Below are positions 1 through 8,182 of a stretch of 64,000 nucleotides of DNA, in pieces. The DNA comes from Vagococcus vulneris (GTDB lineage: Bacteria > Bacillota > Bacilli > Lactobacillales > Vagococcaceae), in the NCBI RefSeq assembly GCF_003950515.1, contig NZ_NGJS01000008.1:1-64000 (forward strand), given 5' to 3'. The notes beneath the pieces were generated by a model. It saw nothing but the letters and a program-made list of their open reading frames with translations, was not told the origin of the DNA and made no database searches. Position 1 is the first letter of the stretch. Each line of letters starts with the position of its first letter. The position numbers and the translations under genes were made by a program.

Positions 1-43
1 CTTCTTCTTTTACTTCTACTGGATAAGCAATCCTTTTAACCAT
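1..43 (-). CDS. IS3-family transposase OrfA, N-terminal fragment cut by window edge
   Basis: Fourteen codons are visible from an ATG at 43, with a GGAGG-type ribosome binding site about 8 bases upstream. The peptide begins MVKRIAYPVE, like helix-turn-helix OrfA proteins of IS3-family elements, which bind the terminal repeats and are fused to the integrase OrfB by a -1 frameshift. Only the N-terminus is in the window, so activity and exact identity cannot be assessed. Confidence 0.6.
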   Translation of the reverse strand, partial: MVKRIAYPVEVKEE

Positions 44-129
44 AAAAAACACACCTCCGTTAAATTCATTTTACATGAATTCAACAGGGGTGTTTTTATA
101 TTTGTCTCATCTTTTGGGGTCAGTTCCAC
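1..129 (-). mobile_element. IS3-family insertion sequence, upstream end only
   Basis: The terminal repeat reads inward from position 129 as TGGAACTGACCCCAAAAGAT and starts with the TG typical of IS3-family ends. A GGAGGTG ribosome binding site at about 51-58 precedes an ATG at 43 on the minus strand, which opens the short peptide MVKRIAYPVEVKEE. This resembles the start of IS3/IS150-type transposase OrfA proteins. The rest of the element lies outside the window, so subgroup, completeness and target duplication cannot be judged. It sits about 50 bases past the fni stop codon and does not break fni. Family assignment is from remembered motif similarity, not from a search. Confidence 0.72.
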
Positions 130-181
130 AGTTTAATAACTGATTTTATTGGGTTTTTATGTCATTGATTTGATAATTTTT

Positions 182-1225
182 TTAAATAAGAGAAATTGGA
201 ATATTTCGTTGTTGGCACCAACTTAGCAAATTTGGTGACAAAATAATTTCAGCTTTTCGAATATCGCTTAATCGCGAAACTTCTAATAAGGTTAGCAATC
301 CCTTTAACTCTTGATTCCAACTATTAATTTTAGCCAATGATAAATCATTCGAATTTGTTAATACCATATGTAAAAACTCTCCTGAAATTCCAATAGCTGA
401 AGCACCTAAACGAATGGCTTTAACCATATGCAAGGGATTCTTGATACCACCTGAAGCAATGAAATCTGCTTGGTGGGCAAAAGACGAGGCTTCTAATAAA
501 GATTCTACTGTTGATTGTCCCCACTCGTAGAGATAGTTATACTCTTGGGCTTTGCGACGTTCATTTTCGATTTGAATAAAATTAGTACCACCGCGACCGC
601 TGACATCGATGATTGTCACTCCGACATTTAGTAATTGCTGAATGGTTTTTTGTGACATTCCAAAACCTACTTCCTTAACAATTACGGGTACAGAAAGCTC
701 TTTAGTTATTTTTTCAACATTTTTTAACCAGCCGCTAAAATCCCGATCTCCTTCCGGCATAACAATTTCTTGAGGAATATTCAGATGAATTTGTAGCGCA
801 TCAGCCTCTAACAGAGTAACAACTCTTTTCGCATTTTCTACGGAATGATGTGCTCCTAGATTTGCAAATATTAGCCCGTTAGGATTTGTCTGACGAACAA
901 TTTTAAAACTGTCTTCAAGTGTTGAATCAGCAATAGCAGCACTGACTGAACCGACTGCCATTGCTAAATCAGCATCTCTTGCTAAAATAGCTAAGTTCTG
1001 ATTAATTTGTTTTGTTTTAGGGCTTCCGCCAGTCATAGCATTAATGAAAAAAGGCGATGACAAATGAAAAGGACCTAACTTCGTTGTTAAGTCCACATCA
1101 GCAACAGCCATATTCGAGAAAGAATGATGGACGAAACGAATGTCATTAAAATCGGCATGGCCTAAATCAGTACGCTGCATTTCAGCAAGGTGAACATGTT
1201 GGTCTTTACGATTCCATTGTGTCAT
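182..1225 (-). CDS. fni: Type 2 isopentenyl-diphosphate delta-isomerase
   Basis: It interconverts isopentenyl and dimethylallyl diphosphate, the last step in supplying C5 units for undecaprenyl phosphate and quinones. It is the FMN- and NADPH-dependent cytosolic type 2 enzyme. At 347 aa it has the usual length. The N-terminal NRKDQH, the NAMTGG loop near residue 62, the HLNxxQE motif at 147-153 with catalytic Gln152, and the phosphate-binding segments SGRGGTNF (209-216) and SGGIKNP (258-264) all fit the family. The ATG start has GGAGG 10 bases upstream. Its first four bases overlap the mvaK2 stop, so translation is probably coupled. It is the last gene of the mevalonate operon. Confidence 0.96.
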   Translation of the reverse strand: MTQWNRKDQHVHLAEMQRTDLGHADFNDIRFVHHSFSNMAVADVDLTTKLGPFHLSSPFFINAMTGGSPKTKQINQNLAILARDADLAMAVGSVSAAIADSTLEDSFKIVRQTNPNGLIFANLGAHHSVENAKRVVTLLEADALQIHLNIPQEIVMPEGDRDFSGWLKNVEKITKELSVPVIVKEVGFGMSQKTIQQLLNVGVTIIDVSGRGGTNFIQIENERRKAQEYNYLYEWGQSTVESLLEASSFAHQADFIASGGIKNPLHMVKAIRLGASAIGISGEFLHMVLTNSNDLSLAKINSWNQELKGLLTLLEVSRLSDIRKAEIILSPNLLSWCQQRNIPISLI

Positions 1226-2340
1226 TTTGATTCATCCTCCCAAATAATCGGTGGGTGATTATTATTTTCATTCCGATATACTTGCAGCGGTAAATTGATA
1301 ATATCGTTATTTCGCCACTCGGCTATCATTGGCAATATCTCATCTTGTTGATTAAACAAAACAATTCCGCAGTCCCCCCCGCCAGCACCAGAAGATTTAG
1401 CAGCACCATTCACTTTTTCAGCACTACTGCATAAATTTGTGAGCGTTTCGGTTTCGATGTCGACACCGCTTGACGCAGCTAAAGATTGAAGTAAGCGACG
1501 ATTTATACGAATGCAATCTTGAATCTTTTTAATATTGTTGTCCTTAAAAGCAGTAATTAATGCATTTACACACTCACGGCTGTCTGTTAAAAATTGACGA
1601 TAAAAGCCATTCATTTCACTTTGTTCATCATTGATTTGATCAACTAGAAAAGTGGTAGAAGCGGGGGAACCTGTCCATCCGATTAACAGCCGTAAATCAG
1701 TTGGTGCTGATAATTGTTGAATCATCAGCTGCGGCCACTTTTCTTGCAGCATAGCAGAAATGGAAAAATCAGGATGAGTCATGTAATTCAATGCCCATTC
1801 ACGATTAAAACAAGAATATGCCACCCAACCTTCATAAGAACTTGCAGCTAAATCACCAAATGACCCGTTACTATTCAATGAAAGATGTGTAATTGCTGCT
1901 AATTTATAAAGTAATTCCGCAGTATAGTTAATTTCATAAAAACTTAAAATAGCTTTTATCGTCGCAATTGTGACGGCACCGCTTGAACCTAATCCGTATT
2001 TCCGACCGTCTTTATTATCGAGTTCACTTTCGATAATTAAATCAAAATATTTTAAATCATAATCTAATTCTTGGAGATATTGTTCAACGATAGTTACAGA
2101 TTTAGTAATATAAGTAAATGGGTTTTCACGTTCATCAATAAAGAACTTACCATTTTTTCTTGTCCAAGGTATGGAGATACCATTTGAATAACTAGAACAA
2201 ATACTGCCTTGTTTTTTTGCTTCTTTTAATGTTACTGTGATAAATTGATCCAATGCCACAATCAATGCAGGATGTCCAGGCTCTAAGACAGCATATTCAC
2301 CTGCAATATAGAGTTTCCCAGGAGCACTCGCTTGTATCAA
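1222..2340 (-). CDS. mvaK2: Phosphomevalonate kinase
   Basis: It phosphorylates 5-phosphomevalonate to the diphosphate, the third mevalonate-specific step. It is a GHMP-family kinase with APGKLYIAGEYAV at the N-terminus, the ATP-binding GLGSSGA motif near residue 116 and SSGAGGGDCG near the C-terminus. I place the start at a TTG at 2340. A perfect AGGAGG lies 8 bases upstream, and the resulting MIQASAPGKLY matches the start of known MvaK2 proteins. The longest frame would start with a GTG at 2367 inside mvaD, with no ribosome binding site. With the TTG start the protein is 372 aa and the ribosome binding site covers the mvaD stop codon. Confidence 0.95.
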   Translation of the reverse strand: MIQASAPGKLYIAGEYAVLEPGHPALIVALDQFITVTLKEAKKQGSICSSYSNGISIPWTRKNGKFFIDERENPFTYITKSVTIVEQYLQELDYDLKYFDLIIESELDNKDGRKYGLGSSGAVTIATIKAILSFYEINYTAELLYKLAAITHLSLNSNGSFGDLAASSYEGWVAYSCFNREWALNYMTHPDFSISAMLQEKWPQLMIQQLSAPTDLRLLIGWTGSPASTTFLVDQINDEQSEMNGFYRQFLTDSRECVNALITAFKDNNIKKIQDCIRINRRLLQSLAASSGVDIETETLTNLCSSAEKVNGAAKSSGAGGGDCGIVLFNQQDEILPMIAEWRNNDIINLPLQVYRNENNNHPPIIWEDESK

Positions 2341-2354
2341 TTTGATTTCCTCCT

Positions 2355-3353
2355 TTAATTCGGCCACTCGGCTTCACTTAATTCAATAATTCCTGACCCG
2401 ACTCTTGAGCTAATCAATTGTTCAGGTTTAAATTCGGTTAATAATAAATCTCTTATTTTTTCAATATATGTCTGACGGCACAATACTTTGACGTTTGGCC
2501 CAGCGTCCATTGTAACATAGCATGGAATGCCCATGTCACGAATGTCTTTAACTTTTTGAATAGCCTTAACACTGTCGGGTTCCCAATAAGAAATGGGAGG
2601 AACAGCGCCGAGCATTGTTCCGTGCATCTTCATCCCATTGGCTTCAGTAATTTCGCCCATTGCAATAAAATCTTTATCGGCAATTGCTTTCTTGATAGCT
2701 GTAAGATCATTCTTAGCACATTTGACCCAAGCAGGATAAAAAGGAGATGTATCAACTGTTTGCTGCATGCCGATTCGACTAGATAATTTTTTCTGTTGTT
2801 TATTGATGGCGATAACGAGCATGCCTATATTCCAATCTGCATTGTCTACTGGAATAGCAAAGCTTGAATCAGATACATCATTGTATCCCATTGTCCATTC
2901 AACAAGACCTCCGTAGATACTGCGTGTTGCACTGCCGCTACCCCTTCTTGCAAAGGTTGAAAGTGTCTGCTTATCTAAGTTTAAACCAGCTGCAATATTC
3001 ATTGCACCAGCTAGTGCAGCAAAAGCTGAAGCTGATGAGGCTAATCCTGCAGCTGTCGGTACATGATTATAACTCTCAATTTTAGCTTTTGTCTTGATAT
3101 TTGCTGCTTCTCGGAATAAATTTAAAAAATTCGTAATCTTTTCTGTTTCATTCGCATCTTGTTTAACATTGTCTAAATAGAAACTATCTTTATCATATGT
3201 ATCACTTAAAGTAACTTTCGTATCTGTGTAAAAAGCGTCTAATGTTAATGAAAGGCTGCTGTTCATGGGCAGAAAGAGCTTATTGTTTCGTTTTCCCCAA
3301 TATTTAATTAGCGCAATATTAGTATGAGCGCGTACGATTCCAATATTATTCAT
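2355..3353 (-). CDS. mvaD: Diphosphomevalonate decarboxylase
   Basis: It converts mevalonate diphosphate to isopentenyl diphosphate in an ATP-dependent decarboxylation. It is a GHMP-family protein of 332 aa with the diagnostic IKYWGKR near residue 16, the GLASSASAFAAL phosphate-binding loop, RRGSGSATRS, and MDAGPN near the C-terminus, which holds the catalytic aspartate region. The chosen ATG at 3353 has GGAG 6 bases upstream. An in-frame ATG at 3365 would add only four residues and lies within that site. The start overlaps the mvaK1 end by 8 bases, which fits translational coupling within the operon. Confidence 0.96.
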   Translation of the reverse strand: MNNIGIVRAHTNIALIKYWGKRNNKLFLPMNSSLSLTLDAFYTDTKVTLSDTYDKDSFYLDNVKQDANETEKITNFLNLFREAANIKTKAKIESYNHVPTAAGLASSASAFAALAGAMNIAAGLNLDKQTLSTFARRGSGSATRSIYGGLVEWTMGYNDVSDSSFAIPVDNADWNIGMLVIAINKQQKKLSSRIGMQQTVDTSPFYPAWVKCAKNDLTAIKKAIADKDFIAMGEITEANGMKMHGTMLGAVPPISYWEPDSVKAIQKVKDIRDMGIPCYVTMDAGPNVKVLCRQTYIEKIRDLLLTEFKPEQLISSRVGSGIIELSEAEWPN

Positions 3354-4299
3354 TTGTATCTCCATTCATTTGGTACAACCAGGTTTTTTTTGCTCCTTCT
3401 TGATGAAGTGCTTGAGCAATGGTTTCAGCCTGATATTTAGTCCTTGCTAATGCTATCATACAACCGCCACGACCGCCACCAGTTAATTTAGCACCGAGTG
3501 CCTGATGTTTAAGAGCTGTTGCCACAAGATGATCTAATTGATTATTTGAGACGTCTAATTCTCTTAAAAGTGAATGAACTGATGTCATCAACTTGCCTAG
3601 TAAAGATGCTTTATTAGTTTCTAGTGCTGTTCGTCCTTGCTCAGCAAGATGACCAAGCTCATCGATTTTCTGTTGGTACAGCGCCTGATTAGATGAATTA
3701 AGCTTCTCAGCAATACTTGCTACAGCTTCACGTGTTTGACCAGTGATACCTGTATCAGCCACAATAAGGAATGCATCTAGATTTAAATTAATCGGTTCAA
3801 ATGGTTGCCCTTTAATAAAATAATAAGGTATCGAACTGCTAGTCATTAAGGCATCTAAACCACTTGGGTTGCCGTGGGCGATTTTCTCTGAAATATCAAC
3901 AATTTCTAGTAAGTTTTCCTGAGTCAAGTCAGTTTGATAGAAGTGATAGAGAGCTCGAGTTGTTGCAACCGCAACCGCAGCACTTGACCCCATACCGCGT
4001 TCAGCCGGTATGTGACTGTCGATAGTAATTGATAGCTGGTTATCAGTTTTATTAAGGCGACTCAAGCATGTTTTAACAGTTGCTTTAAGACTTTCTAATA
4101 ATTCTGGCATGTCATCAAGTAAACCATGATAGAAGTCACAATGAATAGTAGTAGGTTCTTTTTGATAAATCACGGTTACATGTATTTTTGCTGCTGGAAA
4201 TGGAATGGCTATGGACGGTTTATTATATACAACTGAATGTTCCCCTAACAAAATAATTTTACCGTTAGCTTCACCAATTCCTCGATGGTTTTTTTCCAT
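3346..4299 (-). CDS. mvaK1: Mevalonate kinase
   Basis: It phosphorylates mevalonate at the 5-position, the first committed step after HMG-CoA reductase. At 317 aa it has the three GHMP motifs: GKIILLGEHSVVYNKP at the N-terminus, GMGSSAAVAVA in the middle and KLTGGGRGGC near the C-terminus. The ATG start has AAGGGG about 10 bases upstream. Only 21 bases separate it from the stop of the upstream TctA-like permease and no terminator is seen there, so both are probably on one transcript. The family includes galactokinase-like enzymes, but the operon with mvaD and mvaK2 settles the substrate. Confidence 0.96.
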   Translation of the reverse strand: MEKNHRGIGEANGKIILLGEHSVVYNKPSIAIPFPAAKIHVTVIYQKEPTTIHCDFYHGLLDDMPELLESLKATVKTCLSRLNKTDNQLSITIDSHIPAERGMGSSAAVAVATTRALYHFYQTDLTQENLLEIVDISEKIAHGNPSGLDALMTSSSIPYYFIKGQPFEPINLNLDAFLIVADTGITGQTREAVASIAEKLNSSNQALYQQKIDELGHLAEQGRTALETNKASLLGKLMTSVHSLLRELDVSNNQLDHLVATALKHQALGAKLTGGGRGGCMIALARTKYQAETIAQALHQEGAKKTWLYQMNGDTNE

Positions 4300-4320
4300 A
4301 GTTTGTAAACCCCTTTTTCG

Positions 4321-5679
4321 TTACTTGGTTAATAAAGTCATGATAAACGGTGCAGCATAAAGAGACATAAACTGTACGCCGTAGCCGACACCCAACCGAT
4401 TAAGTGTACCACAAATGACCCCTATTAATAAAATACCAAATACGTTAATTAACCCAGCATCTATATAGCTTAATAAAATAACTAAAGAAATGAATAATGC
4501 TAACATAGCCTCATGTGGTATTTTTGTTAAGACAAAGAGTGTTAGCCGTTCGGCAAATGTCGTTGCTAATAAATAAACTAATCCAATAGCCAATAAACTA
4601 CCAATAACGAAGGCTGTCATTAGCATAGGTGCTGAATACATGTCAGTAATCGTACTACCGATACTAAAGACAGGTGGCGATTCGAAAAAAGCTGCGCCAG
4701 GTCCAATTGCTGAAGGAGCAATCGGCACACCTAATGCGATGATTGAGATCATGATACCTGATAAATATGTTGCTTGTGCTAAAGAACTCATAACAGTAAT
4801 TTTTAATTCAGCTTGTTTCAATTCGTCAGTTTCTTTTTTTGACATTGTTTCTCCGAATAAAACAATGAGACCCACAGGGCTTAATACAAATAAGAAGTTA
4901 GCTAAGAAGGCAGATAAGCTTGTACTGGCAAATTCTTTTTTTGTAAGTGCTTTAAATGGATTGTTCAATGACCAATTATTCTTTTGATCAAGTGGTATGT
5001 TCATCGTATTAAATGTTTGTGTCTCCATCTTTTTTCTTTCCTTTGTGTTTAACAATGAGAAAAGCGATAGTAAAAGCGGAGCTACAGTAATTCCTAGAAA
5101 AAATGATGTCGTAACTGTCTTATCAGCTGGAACAGCTCCGGTTTGCCAGTATAAGGCACGGAGACCTTGAAAGAGAATAGCAAATGGAATGATGCTGATG
5201 AGCGACAGCAGCTTAGCTTGGCTGATTAAAGAAAGGAAAATCGCGCCGGCAATAAATATCCAACTGGCATACTGACTAATATGGTCGGTAAAAGGTGAAA
5301 TTAATTTAGCAATGAGTAGGCTGCTAACAAGAGCAATGACAACACCGATTAGACTGCCAACAGCAGCTTTTTTAAGCATGATCGATGTTCTGCCATGTTT
5401 TTTGACAATAAGAGACGCTTCAATCATAGGCGTTGATAATACACCTCCTGGCAGATTAGCGATTAAAGCCGGCATTAAATTCATCAAGCCTAATGTCACA
5501 AAAGCAGAAACAAAAAATGATAAGACAACAATCGGCTGAATTCCTCCCAAAATAAGGGCTAGAGATACCGGCATTAGCACACTGGTTTCATCGGTTCCTG
5601 GAATAAAGCCGATTAATGAATATAAAACAGTTGCAGATAAACTAGCAATTATCATCTGAAGCAGCAGGTGACTATCCAT
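4321..5679 (-). CDS. TctA-like tripartite carboxylate transporter permease heading the mevalonate operon
   Basis: This is a very hydrophobic 452-aa membrane protein with about 10-12 predicted TM segments. Three features match the TctA family (large permease of tripartite tricarboxylate transporters): GFIPGTDETS near residue 24, NLPGGVLSTP followed by KKHGRTSIMLKKAAVGS, and a second-half GPGAAFFESPP. The start is the ATG at 5679 with AGGAGG about 8 bases upstream; a TTG just before it is the longest-frame alternative. It overlaps the upstream small membrane protein by 8 bases and runs straight into mvaK1. No TctC-type binding protein is nearby. The substrate is unknown. Co-transcription with mevalonate genes suggests a mevalonate-like carboxylate, which is inference only. 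Confidence 0.75.
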   Translation of the reverse strand: MDSHLLLQMIIASLSATVLYSLIGFIPGTDETSVLMPVSLALILGGIQPIVVLSFFVSAFVTLGLMNLMPALIANLPGGVLSTPMIEASLIVKKHGRTSIMLKKAAVGSLIGVVIALVSSLLIAKLISPFTDHISQYASWIFIAGAIFLSLISQAKLLSLISIIPFAILFQGLRALYWQTGAVPADKTVTTSFFLGITVAPLLLSLFSLLNTKERKKMETQTFNTMNIPLDQKNNWSLNNPFKALTKKEFASTSLSAFLANFLFVLSPVGLIVLFGETMSKKETDELKQAELKITVMSSLAQATYLSGIMISIIALGVPIAPSAIGPGAAFFESPPVFSIGSTITDMYSAPMLMTAFVIGSLLAIGLVYLLATTFAERLTLFVLTKIPHEAMLALFISLVILLSYIDAGLINVFGILLIGVICGTLNRLGVGYGVQFMSLYAAPFIMTLLTK

Positions 5680-5920
5680 CAATTGACCCTCCTGCTCGAT
5701 TAGTGACAGTGATTTTCCGTTTTGGTTTAATCATAATCGTATTAATAATAAAACCGATTACGGAGCCTCCAAGTCCGAAAAAAAGCTGCAGAGTCTGATT
5801 ATCGTGCGGTGCGATGGAATAACCGCCCATTGTAAAAAGAATGCTTACACTTATAGACAGAATTAAATCTTTGAGACCAACAACATCTCCCCAAATAGAT
5901 AAAAATAATTGCTTTTTCAT
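5672..5920 (-). CDS. Small two-TM membrane protein, possible partner of the TctA-like permease
   Basis: This 82-aa protein has two predicted TM helices, at about residues 16-36 and 45-65, and a basic tail (KPKRK). The ATG has GGAGG 6 bases upstream, so translation is well supported. It overlaps the TctA-like gene by 8 bases and is the first gene of the apparent operon. Tripartite tricarboxylate transporters have a small membrane subunit, TctB, usually about 150 aa with four helices. This protein is half that size and I cannot show homology. It may be a reduced TctB-like subunit. Function is not established. Confidence 0.6.
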   Translation of the reverse strand: MKKQLFLSIWGDVVGLKDLILSISVSILFTMGGYSIAPHDNQTLQLFFGLGGSVIGFIINTIMIKPKRKITVTNRAGGSIDG

Positions 5921-5981
5921 AATTATCCTCCAATGATGTTTTTTATTCAGTTTTCCACACTATCATACGCAACTAATAATG

Positions 5982-6008
5982 AAATCAACATATGGTTTAA
6001 GTTGATTT
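5982..6008. promoter_or_regulatory. Inverted repeat upstream of the transporter-mevalonate operon
   Basis: AAATCAAC and GTTGATTT form a perfect 8-bp inverted repeat with an 11-base spacer, about 60 bases upstream of the first gene of the minus-strand operon. A minus-strand TTGATT inside the left arm could be a -35 element, with TATGAT 15 bases downstream (short spacing). The geometry resembles a repressor operator or a short hairpin. No regulator is assigned. Confidence 0.35.
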
Positions 6009-6139
6009 AAACAAAATTTATAGTCTTTTCATTTTAAATGAACAAATGATTAAAAAACAATTAAAATAATAATGGAAATTTATGATGAATGTGTTAAAAT
6101 AAACAAACTAAGAGGATTAATGAAGGGATGGAGAATTTT

Positions 6140-7162
6140 ATGGTAAATATAGATTGGAAAAATTTAGGTTTTTCATATATTAAAACACCATATCGATATA
6201 TTGCACGTTGGAAAGACGGGGAATGGTTAGATAGTGAGATGACAGAGGACAATACTCTTCATATCAGCGAAGGCTCACCTGCACTGCATTATGGTCAACA
6301 ATGTTTTGAAGGATTAAAAGCATATCGCTGCAAAGATAATACCATTAACTTGTTTCGTATCGGTGATAATGCCAAACGATTTCAAACAAGTGCCCAACGT
6401 TTGATGATGCCTCTGATACCAGAAGAGATGTTCATTGATGCAGTTAAGCAAGTCGTTGATTGTAATGAAGCATATGTTCCTCCATACGGGACAGGAGCGA
6501 CGTTATATATTAGACCATTGTTAATTGGTGTTGGTGACTCGATTGGTGTTAACCCGGCTCCTGAATATATTTTCACGGTATTTTGTATGCCAGTTGGCGC
6601 CTATTTTAAAGGTGGCTTAAAGCCTACTAATTTTATTGTGTCAGATTATGATCGCGCAGCTCCGGAGGGAACGGGAGCGGTTAAAGTTGGAGGCAATTAT
6701 GCAGCAAGTTTGCTTCCTGGAAAAGAGGCAAAGTCTCGTAAATTTTCAGATTGTATTTATTTAGATCCAGCAACACATACTAAAATTGAAGAAGTTGGTG
6801 CAGCTAATTTCTTTGGAATCACTAAGGATAATAAGTTTATCACTCCCAAATCACCGTCAATTCTACCAAGTATTACAAAATATTCATTGTTAGAATTGGC
6901 AAAAGATCGGTTAGGTATGGAAGCGATAGAAGGCGACGTTTATCTAAAAGATTTAGATAAATTTACTGAGGCTGGTGCTTGTGGAACGGCGGCTGTTATC
7001 TCGCCTATTGGAGGGATTCAATTAAAAGATAAGTTTCAAGTATTTTATTCTGAAACAGAGGTCGGGCCTGTTACTAAGAGACTGTATGATGAGTTGACGG
7101 GTATTCAATTTGGTGACATAGAAGGCCCAGAAGGTTGGATAATGAAGCTAATCGTTGAATAA
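6140..7162 (+). CDS. ilvE: Branched-chain amino acid aminotransferase
   Basis: This is a PLP-dependent fold-type IV transaminase that interconverts Leu, Ile and Val with their 2-oxo acids using glutamate/2-oxoglutarate. In lactic acid bacteria it often serves catabolism. Visible features are ALHYGQQCFEGLKAYR in the N-terminal domain, EGTGAVKVGGNYAAS with the PLP lysine, and EAGACGTAAVISPIG near the C-terminus. I prefer the ATG at 6140 (GGAG 6 bases upstream; product MVNIDWKNLGF, 340 aa, the usual family length) over an in-frame ATG at 6128, which sits too close to any ribosome binding site. The gene is monocistronic and ends in a strong terminator. No other ilv or leu gene is in the window. 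Confidence 0.95.
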   Translation: MVNIDWKNLGFSYIKTPYRYIARWKDGEWLDSEMTEDNTLHISEGSPALHYGQQCFEGLKAYRCKDNTINLFRIGDNAKRFQTSAQRLMMPLIPEEMFIDAVKQVVDCNEAYVPPYGTGATLYIRPLLIGVGDSIGVNPAPEYIFTVFCMPVGAYFKGGLKPTNFIVSDYDRAAPEGTGAVKVGGNYAASLLPGKEAKSRKFSDCIYLDPATHTKIEEVGAANFFGITKDNKFITPKSPSILPSITKYSLLELAKDRLGMEAIEGDVYLKDLDKFTEAGACGTAAVISPIGGIQLKDKFQVFYSETEVGPVTKRLYDELTGIQFGDIEGPEGWIMKLIVE

Positions 7163-7210
7163 AAGAATAAGTCCATAAGACTAAGCAGTTTTATGGACTT
7201 ATTCTTATTT
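7163..7210. terminator. Bidirectional terminator between ilvE and the cyclophilin gene
   Basis: A perfect 16-bp stem (7163-7178 with 7191-7206) has a 12-base loop and T- and A-rich flanks. The stop codon of the convergent cyclophilin gene (7205-7207) lies in the right arm, so one hairpin ends both convergent transcripts. Confidence 0.85.
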
Positions 7211-7972
7211 GGCTTCTTGCAATACTTTAATTGTTTTGATTTTAATATCTTTTTTAGGTTTATCATTTTCACCAGTCTCGGTTGCGGCAATTTTATCAAC
7301 AACATCTTGTCCTTCGATGACTTGTCCGAATACAGTGTACTGTTCATCAAGAGCCGGCGTTCCACCTTGTTTGTAGGTTTCAATAATTTTCTTTGGATAT
7401 TTTGAAGACAAAAGACCATCCGATTGATCATCATGATTTGACACAATATAAAATTGGCTACCTTGTGTTTTTTCACTAACATCACCGTTTGTACGAGCAA
7501 CTGCTAGAGCGCCGTTTATGTGATATAACTGATTAGATATATCAGGAGCAAATTCTTCTTTCCAAATACTTTCTCCACCCGTACCATCGCCTTTAGGATC
7601 ACCACTTTGGATCATGAAATCCTTGATGACACGGTGAAATGATACATCATTATAATAACCTTCTTTAGAATGCGTCACAAAGTTTTCAACGGCTTTTGGA
7701 GCAATTTTAGGAAATAATTTAATTTTGATATTGCCATCAGTTGTTTCCATTTCGATTAAATCCTCATCGGTAGCAACTTCTTTACTTAGTTGAGGTAATT
7801 CTAGAGAATCTAAATCAACTTTTTTTTCTGCATTTTTTTTTGAACTGCTGGTTGCTGTTTGCTTACTGTTATTCTTCTTGCTGTCATCAGTATTTGTTGA
7901 TCCGCAAGCGCTTAGCAGCAACATGGCTGAGGCAGCTGTTGTTAAAGCAATAAATAATTTCCGTTTTTTCAT
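7205..7972 (-). CDS. Cyclophilin-type peptidyl-prolyl isomerase lipoprotein
   Basis: This is a surface foldase predicted to catalyse cis-trans isomerisation of Xaa-Pro bonds in exported proteins. It has a type II signal peptide with lipobox LSAC (Cys at about residue 23), a Ser/Lys/Asn-rich linker to about residue 60, and one cyclophilin domain. The domain contains NFVTHSKEGYYNDVSFHRV, DFMIQSGDPKGDGTGG, GALAVARTNG, GSQFYIV and YTVFGQVIEG. At 255 aa the length is normal for lactic acid bacterial homologues. It is monocistronic and faces ilvE. It is distinct from PrsA, which is a parvulin. Confidence 0.93.
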   Translation of the reverse strand: MKKRKLFIALTTAASAMLLLSACGSTNTDDSKKNNSKQTATSSSKKNAEKKVDLDSLELPQLSKEVATDEDLIEMETTDGNIKIKLFPKIAPKAVENFVTHSKEGYYNDVSFHRVIKDFMIQSGDPKGDGTGGESIWKEEFAPDISNQLYHINGALAVARTNGDVSEKTQGSQFYIVSNHDDQSDGLLSSKYPKKIIETYKQGGTPALDEQYTVFGQVIEGQDVVDKIAATETGENDKPKKDIKIKTIKVLQEAK

Positions 7973-8117
7973 ATAGTGATTTCCTCTTTTCTATGGTATC
8001 TTCCTGTTCAATACTAACAAATATCGAACAGAAAACCAATACGAAGTGATATAATTCAAGAAAAGATTAAAAATTCTTCATTTTTGCGTTATCTAATCAG
8101 TATAGACGTATCATTGA

Positions 8118-8146
8118 TAGACAAAAGTGGAAGTAACGGCTACAAT
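8118..8146 (+). promoter_or_regulatory. Promoter of obg
   Basis: TAGACA (8118-8123) and TACAAT (8141-8146) are separated by exactly 17 bases and lie about 37 bases before the obg start, giving a short leader with GGAGGA before the ATG. Confidence 0.55.
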
Positions 8147-8182
8147 GAGTTGAAAAGAAACTTTTTATAAGGAGGACATCAT

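Noticed and set aside
4640-4987. 115-aa plus-strand frame opposite the TctA-like permease
   Set aside because: No ribosome binding site or promoter, and the antisense of a hydrophobic gene commonly gives such open frames.
7105-7500. 131-aa minus-strand frame overlapping ilvE and the cyclophilin gene
   Set aside because: It crosses the shared terminator and reads the cyclophilin gene in the wrong frame. Lys/Leu-rich low-complexity product.
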